Below are positions 1 to 12,470 of a stretch of DNA of 64,000 bases, piece by piece. The notes under the pieces are model-generated. The model was not told the origin of the DNA and ran no database searches. It saw only the letters and a list, made by a program, of their open reading frames with translations. Origin of the DNA: Prosapia bicincta (taxonomy: Eukaryota; Arthropoda; Insecta; Hemiptera; Cercopidae); the NCBI GenBank assembly GCA_036971475.1, contig JBAIZL010000005.1, positions 176,116,886 through 176,180,885 of the forward strand, in the 5' to 3' direction. The number at the start of each line of letters is the position of its first letter. Within the stretch, counting starts at the first letter, position 1. Position numbers and translations under genes: made by a program.

Positions 1-106
1 AAATACTAGTTCCAGTAACATTGGCTCTATTGGAGGCTTACAGTACGTGACTCAAAAGTATTGACCGCCAGTGCCCGACGGACCTTAGAAAAACTGAACT
101 ATTCAC

Positions 107-575
107 TGACTGACTGGACTTCGACTGCTGTTACAGCTCGGCTCACAGTGCCGATCATCGTTGCGGTCTCATTGACTGACTGGATTTCGACTGCTGTTAC
201 AGCTCGGCTCACAGTGCCGATCATCGTTGCGGTCTCATTGACTGACTGGACTTCGACTGCTCTTACAGCTCGGCTCACAGTGCCGATCATCTTTGCAGTC
301 TCACTGACTGACTGGACTTCGACTGCTGTTACAGCTCGGCTCACAGTGCCGATCATCGTTGCAGTCTCATTGACTGACTGGACTTCGACTGCTGTTACAG
401 CTCGGCTCACAGTGCCGATCATCGTTGCAGTCTCATTGACTGACTGGACTTCGACTGCTGTTACAGCTCGGCTCACAGTGCCGATCATCGTTGCAGTCTC
501 ATTGACTGACTGGACTTCGACTGCTGTTACAGGCTCACAGTGCCGATCATCGTTGCAGTCTCATTGACTGAATGG
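107..575. repeat. 66-bp minisatellite, about 7 units
   Basis: Units start near 111, 177, 243, 309, 375, 441 and 507. They are nearly identical, with a few substitutions and a 4-bp loss in the last one. The period is a multiple of three and the unit carries no stop in one frame of each strand, so long ORFs appear on both strands. There is no sign of a gene around it, so I call a minisatellite rather than a repeat protein. The first half of each unit resembles a shorter internal repeat of the type CTGACTGG. Confidence 0.9.
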
Positions 576-1716
576 AGGGACAGTTGTCTTTGTTGTGATT
601 AAGCCAAACGTCACCATCGCCAGCTGAAAAGATACTGATATTTTACCGCGGCTGTCATTAATTGATTTGTCGCTGTCCTGTACAGTAGACGCTAATTTGC
701 ATTTGGTAGTTTGCTCTTAATTTCCTAGAAGTTTATTTTAAAATAAAATGTACCTTCTAAAAAAAATCGAGGCGTGAAAGAACTTCACCGTTGTGGTACG
801 CCTGCCATTTAATTGCACATACAGAGCTGTCACATAGTAAAGCTACCGGCAAAAGTCACTGATCCAAGACTGGCGCTGTCTCTAAAAATCCCGATCCGTT
901 AAAATCACTGAATTGACCATCCCTAATCAGTGATGATCTGGACCAATGATTTTAAGGCTTTTCCGACAAACTGAACTCGTTCTTCAATTCCCTATTGAAG
1001 GGGTTGTGTCAAACACTGTGCGTCAGGTATTTAACCCTAGAGGAGTACCACTAATCCTGAATCATTTATGATTACGTATTAATGCGTAAATCTATTCACT
1101 TGTTTCAATTATATGAGCTTGCATAGCAGTCGCGCCACAAGAAAGGACGCTAATTGACGAATACTAACCCTACAATATATTCCCCCTTTAAAAATATTCA
1201 GTGCGCTTTTAACAATGCCTTCATGTTTAACGATGCACAAAGACAAAACAATTTCTCCTCGTAGACGTTTATTCTTCTGTTGTCTGTTGTTCCTTTGATA
1301 TTGAAAACTTCTTTGTTTTGTGCTACAAATATTGTCTCTTTTTCAACATTTGTGGCATTAATTCAATCTAATATTTAATGTTTATGTAGCTGAATTATTT
1401 TTAATTGAAATACATTGTCATTTATTTTTGCTGTAGTTTTAAACGTGATCCAGTATCTTCTTTCTTCTATGTCATTCAAGGAATAGAGTCTGCTGAGTCC
1501 TGGAGTGTAGAGTTTTAATAATGTATAACAACAGGAATTGTAAACTGAGAAAGATTGTTTACTACATACTTTTACAAGCATTACCTCCAACACAGAGTTG
1601 CCACCACTTAAATATAAAAGTATATTATCCTCATTTTACTCATCTTCACTTTTGTTTGAAATATTTGGATATAATTGAGTATATTTTTCTGGCTTTCTTA
1701 ACATTACAATCCTTTC
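576..1716. other. No recognisable feature
   Basis: AT-rich sequence with stops in all frames. I see no coding similarity, tRNA or clear repeat. Confidence 0.5.
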
Positions 1717-1719
1717 GTT

Positions 1720-1760
1720 TCTAGACGCGTTTCGGAATTACTCCATTTTCAAAACCTAAA
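1720..1760 (-). mobile_element. Orphan PLE-end-like motif
   Basis: Read on the minus strand, this stretch has UUGAAAA-U, a short hairpin with GGA/UCC ends, GAA, the palindrome ACGCGU and then C. This is the same layout as the 3' ends of the Penelope-like elements elsewhere in the window. The CUGANGA core of a hammerhead is degenerate here. No coding part of an element is attached. A chance match is possible for such a short motif. Confidence 0.35.
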
Positions 1761-1934
1761 TAGTACTGTTCGCAAAAATTTAAGTGTTTTTTTTTGTACT
1801 GCCAGTCACACCGACACCACTTCGAGACCTATAGGTATACACCTATTCTTGACTTCTAGCGTTTAGATAATTCATCATTTTAAATTTGTAAAAATAACGT
1901 CCGATTAAGTATTTAAAAATTTAATTATACATTT

Positions 1935-2385
1935 AGGTATACAATATTAGTTACACTGTGTCATTTAGACGTTTTCACATTCGCTATGACATTAAATTAG
2001 TCAATCACGCTGTATCAATAACATTATCAGTTATACTGTGGCATTAAGATATTAAGTTATGGTGTTGCATTACTTTTGTTAGTTATGGTATTGTAATACG
2101 TTTCTCTGTTATGCTGTGAAATGAGTTTGTTACTTATGCTGTAGCATAAAGATATTTAGATACTTTGTGATATTGTGTTTGTCAGTTACACTGTAGTATT
2201 ACAATTATCAGTTACGCAGTATCAATAAGTTGATCAGCTCTTATGCTATTGTAATACGTTTCTCTGTTATGCTGTGAAATTAAGTTTTTTACATATGCTG
2301 TAGCATTAGGATAGTCAGATAAGCTGTGAAGTTATGTTTGTAAGATAGGCTGTTGTATTAAACTTGTCTGTTACGCTACTGGAGC
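1935..2385. repeat. Degenerate about 26-bp tandem repeat
   Basis: A diverged unit containing a core like GTTAYRCTGTRGYATTA recurs many times. A higher-order step of about 158 bp is visible: the stretch starting TATTGTAATACG is at 2089 and again at 2247. The units are too diverged to count exactly by eye. Confidence 0.7.
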
Positions 2386-3480
2386 TTAGAAAATGTATTT
2401 TGCAAAGATTAGATTTGTTTTACGGGTGTAATGAAACCGAATTTTCTACGTATTATCTAATCCTTACATTATGATATTAGTTTAAAATAGTACAACATAA
2501 AATACAAATCATTAAACAATATCACATTGTTTTTGGAACTAAAAGTGGCCTTGGAGTTAAGGATAAATCGCAAACACGTTCGATAAAATGATAACAAGAC
2601 TTTCTGCGTGTTTAACAACTATCGCTCATGTAGGATATGGATTAATTGGAATTATAGGTAAGACAAATTAAAGACATATATTCCGTGGTTAAGGCTGTAG
2701 GCAGGATCATAGTTAGCAGGGTCGCGGACCTAATAGAGACCTCTTCTATTGTGTGAAAAGCAGAGTATGCCCGTTACACCTCCCTAGTCCGTAGAAAGGT
2801 AGGAAATCTAGACAGAGAGGACTATGGCAAGGGCATTAAGGGCAATAAGGGGAAACTGTTGCAGGGCGTGGCAGTGTATTGTTTCATTGTCATCCACTAC
2901 CCACACTTTGTATTGTTAGGAGGGGGTTATCCCAGAGCAAAGCCAGGGAGATGTGACATAGTGGTATAATGATTCTCAATAAATATAAAATTCCGGATAA
3001 CTAAAAGACAAAATAATAAATTATGAGCATCTCAAAAAACAATAGAAAGAAACAATAAAAATGTAAATTAATGGAAAGAATTATTACCAGTGATAGACGA
3101 AAACAAATAACCTCGCTTTGTCCTGCACAAGAGGATGGATATATTTTGAAAAAAATCCGTACACAGAGCCACAGACAAAAGTCATTTCTGTCTCCAGTAG
3201 CATTATTCTTTCCGAATGCGCACCGGGTATTTTTATTTGTAAGAATAAAACTACAACTTTATTTATATTATTTGCCATTTATTGACAACCAGATAAAAGC
3301 ACGGCCTAAATAACGTTTATAAAGGAATATTATCTAACGAAGTGAGGTTAGCCTTCGAGAACGATGGGTGGTCCGTCTATGTAGCCTATACCAAATTTCC
3401 CTCCCCGCATTACCAACATCAGAGTTTGTCGTTTCACGGTATTAAATGATAAAATATATATAAAAATATAAATATATATA
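2386..3480. other. No recognisable feature
   Basis: There is no gene or clear repeat. The part around 2690-2950 is less AT-rich than its surroundings, but I do not recognise it. Confidence 0.45.
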
Positions 3481-3499
3481 TTTATATAGTATATTTTAT

Positions 3500-3622
<123 letters not shown>

Positions 3623-4457
3623 TTTAAGGCAAATGAAGTACACAAACTCACAATTCACAGTTAAAAAAAGCAGACCGTGCAAGGAAAAACCGCAATATTA
3701 CGGATTTCATTCTTCCTCTTTCTCCCGCTGGATTACTACATCATGCTGAAGAAAGCAAGTAGAAGATTTATTGACGCAAATGCTGAGCAATATCTTGTCT
3801 ACAACTTCATTACATTTTCGAGATACATTACAGTTGTTTAACTTTTCTAGATATCTCGATATAAAGCATTATTCAGGAAGAATACCTTACTCCGGAGGGA
3901 AAAGTTAAAAATAGTTTTATAAATCTCTTGATTGTATTTATTCAATATTGTACCCCTTTTTCTTATCTATCTATCTTTGTAGTAGAAATTCTCATAATTA
4001 TGATTCACCGTATCCTCCATATATTCTTACCAGAAAAGAGAGTAATTTTTATTAAAAAATGTGTTTTTAATGACGTAACCAAATGCGTTTTTTCAAGTAA
4101 ACAAATTTGTCTATTAAAATTCTATATTGCTAATTATGTAGTGTTGCTAAATTAATAGAGTATAAAAAATTAAGATCTCTTAAAGTCCCTCTATAAAAGG
4201 GTTAGGTGTGAAACTAAGGGTCAGGTGGTAATGAGAAGCCCTAAATATCAATGACAGATATAATGACGTCAATATATTGACAGATATTAAAAATTGTTTG
4301 TTAATTTTTTCATTTATCTGTATAATATATATTATAATTCAATAATTATTATAAAATCAATTGATTTTAGCTGTTATGAAATGTTTAATATTTATTTTAT
4401 TGTAACTCTAGGTGGAGTGTTTTAGACTATTTAATATATTATGATGATACTTTCTTT

Positions 4458-4523
<66 letters not shown>

Positions 4524-4596
4524 CTATATAATAAATACTGATATTCTGGTTGTGATTATTTACAGTGGAAAAGGTATAAAATAATATATGTTTTAT

Positions 4597-4680
<84 letters not shown>

Positions 4681-6942
4681 CATACGGGTATTTAATTATT
4701 AGAATTATATCGTATTATTATTATTATTATTTGTATATTACACAGGGCTGTGCACATAAAAGTAACGTATTTTGTAAAAAAGTATGTGTAACGTATTTTT
4801 GATGTTTGAAACAATTTGTAAATACCAATTATTACTCTATTCAATAGTCGGTTATTGTTACGTTATTACAGGATACGTTGAAAGTTATCACCGACCGCTT
4901 GTACATGTAAGGTAAAGCGGGGTTGCATATTCTGAAATACAAACTGGAGCTTAGGAGCTGTAATGGGGGGGGGGGGGTTATGACGTTCGGGATCGAGGTC
5001 TTTAGGTCATCAATAGTTTTTTATTGCTAGGGTGTACTTTATTTCTTTAAATTTCCCCATAAGTAGTGAGCACAAGGAGACGAATCCGGTGATCCTGGTG
5101 GCTATAAGCCTAAAGAGATAGCCTGTCAACGGTAAAAACACTTCGCACACGACCCAGTGTCTGCGAGGTGTGGGTCAAGTCCTATTTGAAAAAAGAATGT
5201 GTAGTTTCGTGTGATGTGAGTTGATTAATGAGAGTTGGTCGAAAATCTGCATGTAGACATTGGTATTAATTGTTGTCTCTAAGATAATTTGTCCAGTAAT
5301 TCGTCACACCAAACACCCGATTTTAATGTCATAAAGTGAAGACCAAATTGTTCCATTTTGGGCGTTTACATAGCCTGACACATAATACCATGCTTCAACA
5401 AAAAGAAGAAGAAAAGAAAAGGGTACACTCTATTTTTTAAGTAACCAGTATGTCACTCTCTTACCTTTATCTCTTGGAAGAAGTTCACGAACGGCACGGA
5501 TTCTGTAAGGTTTCACTTTCAAAGAGTGTACTTTTGAAAGATCTACGTGACAACCTTTCACTAACCTTTCATAATTAGATAAATACCGAGTCGACTTACA
5601 CATAATTTATGCTATACGAACTGTGATGATAGCAACAGCTTCAGGAGTTCGGATAAAATTAGGTTTGTTTCTCGATTTGTACCCGCACTACACCACTTTA
5701 TAGCAACACATGCACCATTCTATTGGCAGGAATAATAGCCTACTATCTGGTTATTTCTCAAGACAATTTTCACAAGTTTCATTAATTGAACCTCTGTTCC
5801 CAAAAAACTCTCTATTCCATTAAATATAACGGTATTGTGCCAATTAACCAGTCCACATCAGACGTGTTTGCTACAATTGACAATTTTATTAGCAATAAAT
5901 TCTTTAAACTGCGCAACACCTTTTGAATGAACTTGCTGAACTATATTATTATAAAACTGGCATGGATGTTTGTTCAACAGATTCCATTGCGGTAATAATA
6001 CATAGAGCACTGAGAAAGTTGTAGAAAATGAAATATGTTCTTTAACAGTCGTGAATGTAAAATTAGCGGAACTTTTGAAAACATTTTGATTACTTCTGAC
6101 ATTGTCACTATGTTGTCTCATAAGTATTTTGAATAATACAAAAATAAAGAAGTTGATCCAAATCATCAATTTCTTATTGTGATGTAATAAGTTCAATCTA
6201 AATGTTTTCTTTTCTATCTTCACTTAATGATAGGTACAGACTACAGATGTGACTATACTATTCAGCAATTCCCATACACAGGAAACGGTAAAAGGCTTGT
6301 GGCAAGGCAATGGTAACGTTAACATGCCAGCGGTACGTGAGCAGCATGACCTGTAAAAAACACCACGTACTGATTCAAACAAAACAAATGGACAATGCTT
6401 ACCTCCAGCTGATTATGAAAATTAATTGAATATTAGTCAAACAAATTGAAATTGACTGCTAACTGGTCTAGATGGTAAAAAATTTGACAAATTATTTAAA
6501 GCTCCTAGGTTTTCTGTATCAAAGTCGTTAGGACTTAAAAATATATATTTAAGGTAGTAATAAGCTTCTGCAAAGTAGTAAGCCAGCTCTATCCTATCTC
6601 TTCTATACGATGGCAACATTATAGAATGAAGTGATTAATAATTGTTATTGATAATATTAATATTACTACTGTATAAAAAAAAGTCAAATATAGTACTGAA
6701 TCACTAATGCCATTCATTTATATCAAGAAAATAAAGGTTGACAAGTGAGTCAATTATCAGTTATTTCAATCAATCAACGTCATTTCAATAGGTAATTCGG
6801 TACCTTCCTCAGGCTTGTATCATCACAACAGGAATCCTGCAAACAGGAACAAGGTTACAACTTCACCTGCTGACACAAATTCCTGTCGTTATTACGAGAA
6901 GATTATGGACAGGTAATCAGGCAGACGTATGTTTAGGTATAG
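3623..6942. other. AT-rich spacer with two (TA)n runs
   Basis: Two TA microsatellites lie at about 4464-4520 and 4600-4677, separated by about 80 bp of unique sequence. A run of G is at about 4967-4977. The rest has stops in every frame and no similarity I can recognise. Confidence 0.5.
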
Positions 6943-6944
6943 AG

Positions 6945-7013
<69 letters not shown>
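6943..7013. repeat. (GA)n microsatellite
   Basis: About 35 GA units. Purine-rich sequence with shorter GA runs continues to about 7140 and reappears near 7460-7515. Confidence 0.95.
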
Positions 7014-7017
<4 letters not shown>

Positions 7018-7984
7018 GATGAAAGTTAAAGGAATGAGATAAACAAGTATTTGTTAATTTAAAAGAGAGGGACGATAAGATTAGGACAGAGAGAGAATAA
7101 AAGAAGAAGATAATGACAAAAACTTGGAGAAAGTGCAGAAGAGTGTGTGTAAGAGAAGAACTGAGAAGGAGATAAGACGAAACATAATTACAACCTTTCG
7201 AGTTACCTAAATTAGTTGTGCAACAATTGTGTCACGAGTTTAGAAGTACGTTCAGAGTATTTCTACTTATGCAGTCAAGGTTTTGTCAATTTCATACATT
7301 TATTTATGTCTAGGCAGATGAAATTATATAGGTTTTGCCTTCGAAGACGTATTTAAATGAATAAAGTTTCAACCTCGTGGTAACAAAACAAATTAAAAAA
7401 TTAAAAAGACGAGGTGAGGTAAAAGTAAGACCACAAGACTTTAAGCGACGTAGATAATGAGAGACAGAGATAGATGATAGAGATAGAGAGATGGGGAGAG
7501 TGGGAGAGAGAGAGAATGAAAATATAAAAGTACAAAAGTATGGACATGTTTGCCTTACTAACAACCTTCCACATATTAATCAACGTTCTCCCTACAGATT
7601 CGTCTTTATATCTGCGTTATATGAGCACGAGAAAGTTTTCCTTAAAGAAAAACTGAAATTAAACTATATCTCTAACTTGTGAAAAAATATTTATTAATGA
7701 CAACGGTGAGTTTATCAGATCAACTTTTATAAATTAAATCCTTTAGTGAAATATGAACGTAGTTTAATGTAAGACATATATTACGACGATATTGGATTTT
7801 TTAATGGAACTTGAATCCTAGCTTTAAAGTTGATGTCATTATAACAATAATGTTTAAAAATATTTCATTTTACATCCATGCAATGATTTGTTTTACTATA
7901 ACAGTGAGAATACTCTAAATAGGGCCTAAGAAGTAAAGGATCTGACGTTCTAATTACGCCTCCTAGGTTTACAGTAAATCCAAT
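7014..7984. other. No recognisable feature
   Basis: Purine-biased at first, then plain AT-rich sequence. No gene seen. Confidence 0.45.
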
Positions 7985-9645
7985 GATATTAACTATCCTC
8001 ACGCACATCCCCAGCATTGGTGACTAGTGCAAGCACTATAGACTTTGGTGTCCCGATCCGAATTGAACCATCTGTCTTCCGAGTTACGCTACACCGACAC
8101 AGATTCACAGATACTCTACCGAAGCGGAAAGAATTCACTTGCCTAACGTAAATCTCCTTGCAGCTCCAGCATATTGATGACTACTCTAACGTACATGACC
8201 TTGTAAATCCTGCACATTAGTGACTAGTGTCACTAACCTTGCGCTCTAGGCTTTGGTGTCCCGACCCGTATTGAACCATCTGTCTTCCGACTTACTCTGC
8301 ACCGACAAAGGTTCACAGATACTCTACCGAAGCGGAAAGAATCCACTTGCCTAACGTAAATCTCTTTGCAGCTCCTGCACATTGGTGATTCGTGTACATA
8401 CATGCACCTACTCTAACGAACATGACCTTGTAAATCCTGCACATTGGTGACTAGTGTCAAACCTTGTACTCTAGACTTTGGTGTCCCGATCCGAATTGAA
8501 CCATCTGTTTCCTACTTACTCTGCACCGTCAAATATTTATATATACTCTACCGAAGCGGAAAGGATCCACTTGTTTAACGTAAATCCACATGCAGCTCCA
8601 GCACATTGGTGACTATTGTAAATCCTTGCTATATAGACTTTAGTGTCCCGATCCGAAATGAACCATCTGTTTCCGACTTACTTTGCACCGTCACATATTT
8701 ACAGATACTCTACCGAAGCGGAGAGAATAAACTTGCCTAACGTAAATCCACTTGCAGCTCCAGCACATTGGTGACTATTGTCAATCGTTGCTCTATAGAT
8801 TTTGGCGTCCCGATACGAAATGAACCATCTGTTTTCGACTTACTTTGCACCGTCACATATTTACAGATACTCTACCGAAGCGGAAAGAATAAACTTGCCT
8901 AACGTAAATCCACTTGCAGCTCCAGCACATTTGTGACTATTGTCAATCTTTGCTCTATAACTTTTGGCGTCCCGATCCGAAATAAACCATCTGTTTCCGA
9001 CTTACTTTGCACCGTCACATATTTACAGATACTCTACCGAAGCGGAAAGAATAAACTTGCCTAACGTAAATCCACTTACAGCTCCAGCACATTGGTGACT
9101 ATTGCGGATCCTTGCTATATAGACTTTAATGTCCTGATCCGAAATGAACCATCTGTTTCCGACTTACTCTGCACCGTCACATATTTACAGATACTCTACC
9201 TAAGCGGCATGAATCCACTTGCCTAACGTAAATCCACTTGCAGCTCCAGTACATTGGTGACTATTGTCAATCCTTGCTCTATAGATTTTGGTGTCCCGAT
9301 CCGAAATGAACCATCTGTTTCCGACTTACTTTGCACCGTCACATATTTACAGATACTCTACCTAAGCGGCATGAATCCACTTGCCTAACGTAAAGCCACT
9401 TGCAGCTCCAGCACATTGGTGACTAGGGTACATACATCCACCTACTCTAAGGAACATGGCCTTATAATACCTGCAAATTGGTGATTAGTGTCAATCCTTG
9501 CACTCTAGGCATTGGTACCTCGATACCGTGCTACCGAAGTAAGCGTCTGTCTTATGACTTACTCTGCATCGTCACAGGTTTACAGTTACACTACCTAAGC
9601 GGTATGAATGCACTTTCCTAACGTACACCCCCTTGCAGCGTTTTC
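7985..9645 (-). repeat. 162-bp tandem array with a tRNA-like module, 9 units
   Basis: The anchor ACTCTACC followed by GAAGCGG or TAAGCGG occurs at 8113, 8321, 8545, 8707, 8869, 9031, 9193, 9355 and (variant) 9588. The step is exactly 162 bp through the six central anchors. It is 208-233 bp in the outer units, which carry extra sequence. On the minus strand each unit holds a module of about 54 bp (first one 8047-8100) that begins GTGTCGG and ends GGGACACC, so its ends can pair like an acceptor stem. It also has GGTTCAATTCG, close to the Pol III box B, and an A-box-like stretch before it. There is no anticodon arm. This suggests a tRNA-derived SINE head that became amplified in tandem; Pol III activity is inference. 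Confidence 0.7.
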
Positions 9646-12228
9646 AGTAATTTTTAGAATGAAAAGGTTTGAAAAAAATGCGAGACAGTCAGTGGAACTA
9701 CCCAGCAGAAGTGAATTGGTCATTTGAAGAATTTATTTTAAGAGGTTTTAATACAATCTTAAACTTAATGAATCAGTCAATGCTTGTATGTGATCCATCT
9801 GTAAACGGTTACTAGGTACCTGAAATGTATATAAGGGAAAAATAAAGAGAGTTTGTGGTTAAGATGTTTTTGTGTATTTATTAATAGATTAATACATTTT
9901 TAACTGATAAAGGAATTTAAATTATTTATTTTAACATACAATTTACGATACATAAAATAACGTAAGTAGGTGTTGAAACAGCTGGTCTAAAACATAACCT
10001 ATAACATAAACTCAGCTCTTGAATGAAATCATGTGTTACAATTTATTGTAAGCTATAATATAAAAAATGTTTAAAAATTAATGCTAAAAGCTATAAAAAA
10101 TAAATGCTTGATTTTTCTCTTGAAAAACATAGCCTAAAAATTACTCATTTCAATAAAATTTATATAAACAGCAAACCCTTTTTTAAAAGACAATAATTTA
10201 CATTTTATTAAATTTTAAAAAGTAATTTTAATCTGTGATTCTTTTTAATGCTGTATCAGATGTATGAAACTAAGCATCTGTTTTATTTTCATGAATCTAA
10301 TTATAACAACTTTTACATGTTTATAAACATACACATAACAAGATTATAAAAACATTTTTGGGCCCACTTCAACTTTCTCCGATAGTAATATTTTGAACTT
10401 GAGACATGATATTTGGTCCTTCCGTAAAACTTGCAGCTATCAGTTTAAAACCCCACCCTAATTTTATCTTTTATTTACAATTGTTAAAAATATTAGAATT
10501 TAGAAGGAATGGGTAAATGAGACACCTTTAGACAGTATTAAACTGAAATATCTATCCCGGTCTCCCCAAAACTAATTTAAGGCGTGTTCTGTGTTAAATA
10601 ACGGCGTGTAACATCAGTCATAGCGTTATTAAATATCAGACCCAAACAGTTTGTAATTTTGTTTAAAATAGTTATTAAAACAAAATACAGTTCTTATATT
10701 TAAATGAATGTTTGCAAATAGAATTATACTTCGAATTTTAAACCGAACTCAAACATAAAATGCTACTGTTAAAATCAAAAGAGATGAGAAAAAAGTTAGA
10801 ATAAAAAGTAGAGTGAACAGAAAACGATTCTAAGGAAAATGTCATACTCCCTTAGAAAGAAAAACATGCTAATACAAAAATAAGGAAGCGATCTTTGGAA
10901 AGTTAGGTGAAAGGTAAAAACAGGCTAAATATTGAGCGAGAAAGAATGAAAGAAAGGTAAATATAAAGATGATAAAGAAGTTTGCCAACAGAGTATATTA
11001 GAGACGCCGAGCTAACACGTATGAGACCCGTAAATGATTGAAGTGAATTACGTAATTCTATTAGCCTAAAGATGTTTCTTAATTTATAACTACCAGTACA
11101 GTAACAAAATTGCAGACATATCCTAAATATATCAAATATTGTTGCAGTTAGGCTTCCCAAACTGGCTCTGAGTTTTAAACACCATTCTCGAGATTTTTAA
11201 AGTCACAGCAAACTCTGTAAATACCTTGTGTAATGAAATCATGGTATTTGTTTGTATGGTATTGGGTAAATAAATTTCTGTTTTTGTTATGGTGAATATT
11301 GTCGAAATCCTCCAGTTAAAACTTGAACACCTCCTGTATAAATTTGCATTTGTTAATTCTGAATTTAAAATCCACTGAATTTATTCAATAATGAAAACAG
11401 CCCCACCGTAGCTGAATAAATCGGCGGGACACAAATGTTGCAAATTAAAGCAGGAATAATAAAAGCGATGGTGTAGAACCTAATTTAAAACCGTCCAATC
11501 TTTCCCGTGAGAGGAAGCTATCCGTATTTGTATTTTGGATACATTTATAACGACATTTCTAATTAATCGCTGCTAAACACTGATAAAGTGCTTTTCACAT
11601 TCACCATATCTGGCATTGGCTAATAATATACTGTGGTTATAGGAACGTGTGGGGACAACATAGCCACAGAAATTACGTCGCCTTGTATTACTATTAAAGT
11701 TATATGGATCAAATTGTTAGAAATAATATTTATGTAATTTTAGTTGCTTTACAACTCATGTACAAAAATATTTTATGTATTTATTTTAATGGAATATAAA
11801 GGTTTGGAGACATATTTACTTTTAAAAATTAATGATATGTTATAAATCTATTCGCCGCAATTAAACATTGAAAAAATGATGCATGGATTTTTTTTATGTT
11901 GGTCATAACTGAAAGAAAATAAATTATAGATTCTCAATTGTAAATTTGTATAGTTGTCTAAAAACCCATCTAAACACATCTAATAGTTTAAAATTTTGTA
12001 GCTTATGTGTGTTAATTTAATCAGGCACTTAATTTTCATATAATTGTTTCTATAATTGGATAAGAACTATATATTTTTTGTTATTAACTATATAAGATAT
12101 ATAAAAACAGTTAAACACAATTTATCACATAAGCCTCTATGTAGAAATAAAAGTTAAAGTGGCTTATTGGTTAAAGGAGACCAATAGGTTTTTTATTTTC
12201 TTGAACACATTCTTCTAGTTTCCTTCTG
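9646..12228. other. No recognisable feature
   Basis: Very AT-rich, with no ORF of note, no microsatellite and no tandem repeat that I could see. Confidence 0.45.
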
Positions 12229-12470
12229 TTAGCTCAAGACATTTCATTTTGTTTTGAGTTTGTTTTTGTTTGGTGGAGAGCTAGACATAAATATACAAAC
12301 TTCTGTTATACATTGAAAACAAATTGTTTGTAGTTTGTTTTATTTTGTTAGCTCAAGACATTTTATTTTGTTTTGAGTTTGTTTTTGTTTGGTGGAGAGC
12401 TAGACATAAATATACAAACTTCTGTTATACATTGAAAAAAAAAATTGTTTGTAGTTTGTTTTATTTTGTT
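12229..12470. repeat. 119-bp tandem duplication
   Basis: Two direct copies (about 12229-12347 and 12348-12468) start at AGCTCAAGAC. They differ by a base or two and by the length of an A run. An ORF at 12324-12530 is a by-product. Confidence 0.9.

Noticed and set aside
61..567. 168-residue ORF with 22-residue repeats, and a 129-residue ORF on the other strand
   Set aside because: Both follow from a stop-free 66-bp minisatellite; no promoter, splice sites or similarity.
8047..8100. Functional tRNA gene
   Set aside because: The acceptor-like ends and box B are present, but there is no anticodon arm and it is repeated with variation.
7985..9645. CRISPR-like regular repeats
   Set aside because: Units are 162 bp and similar throughout, without unique spacers, in eukaryotic DNA.
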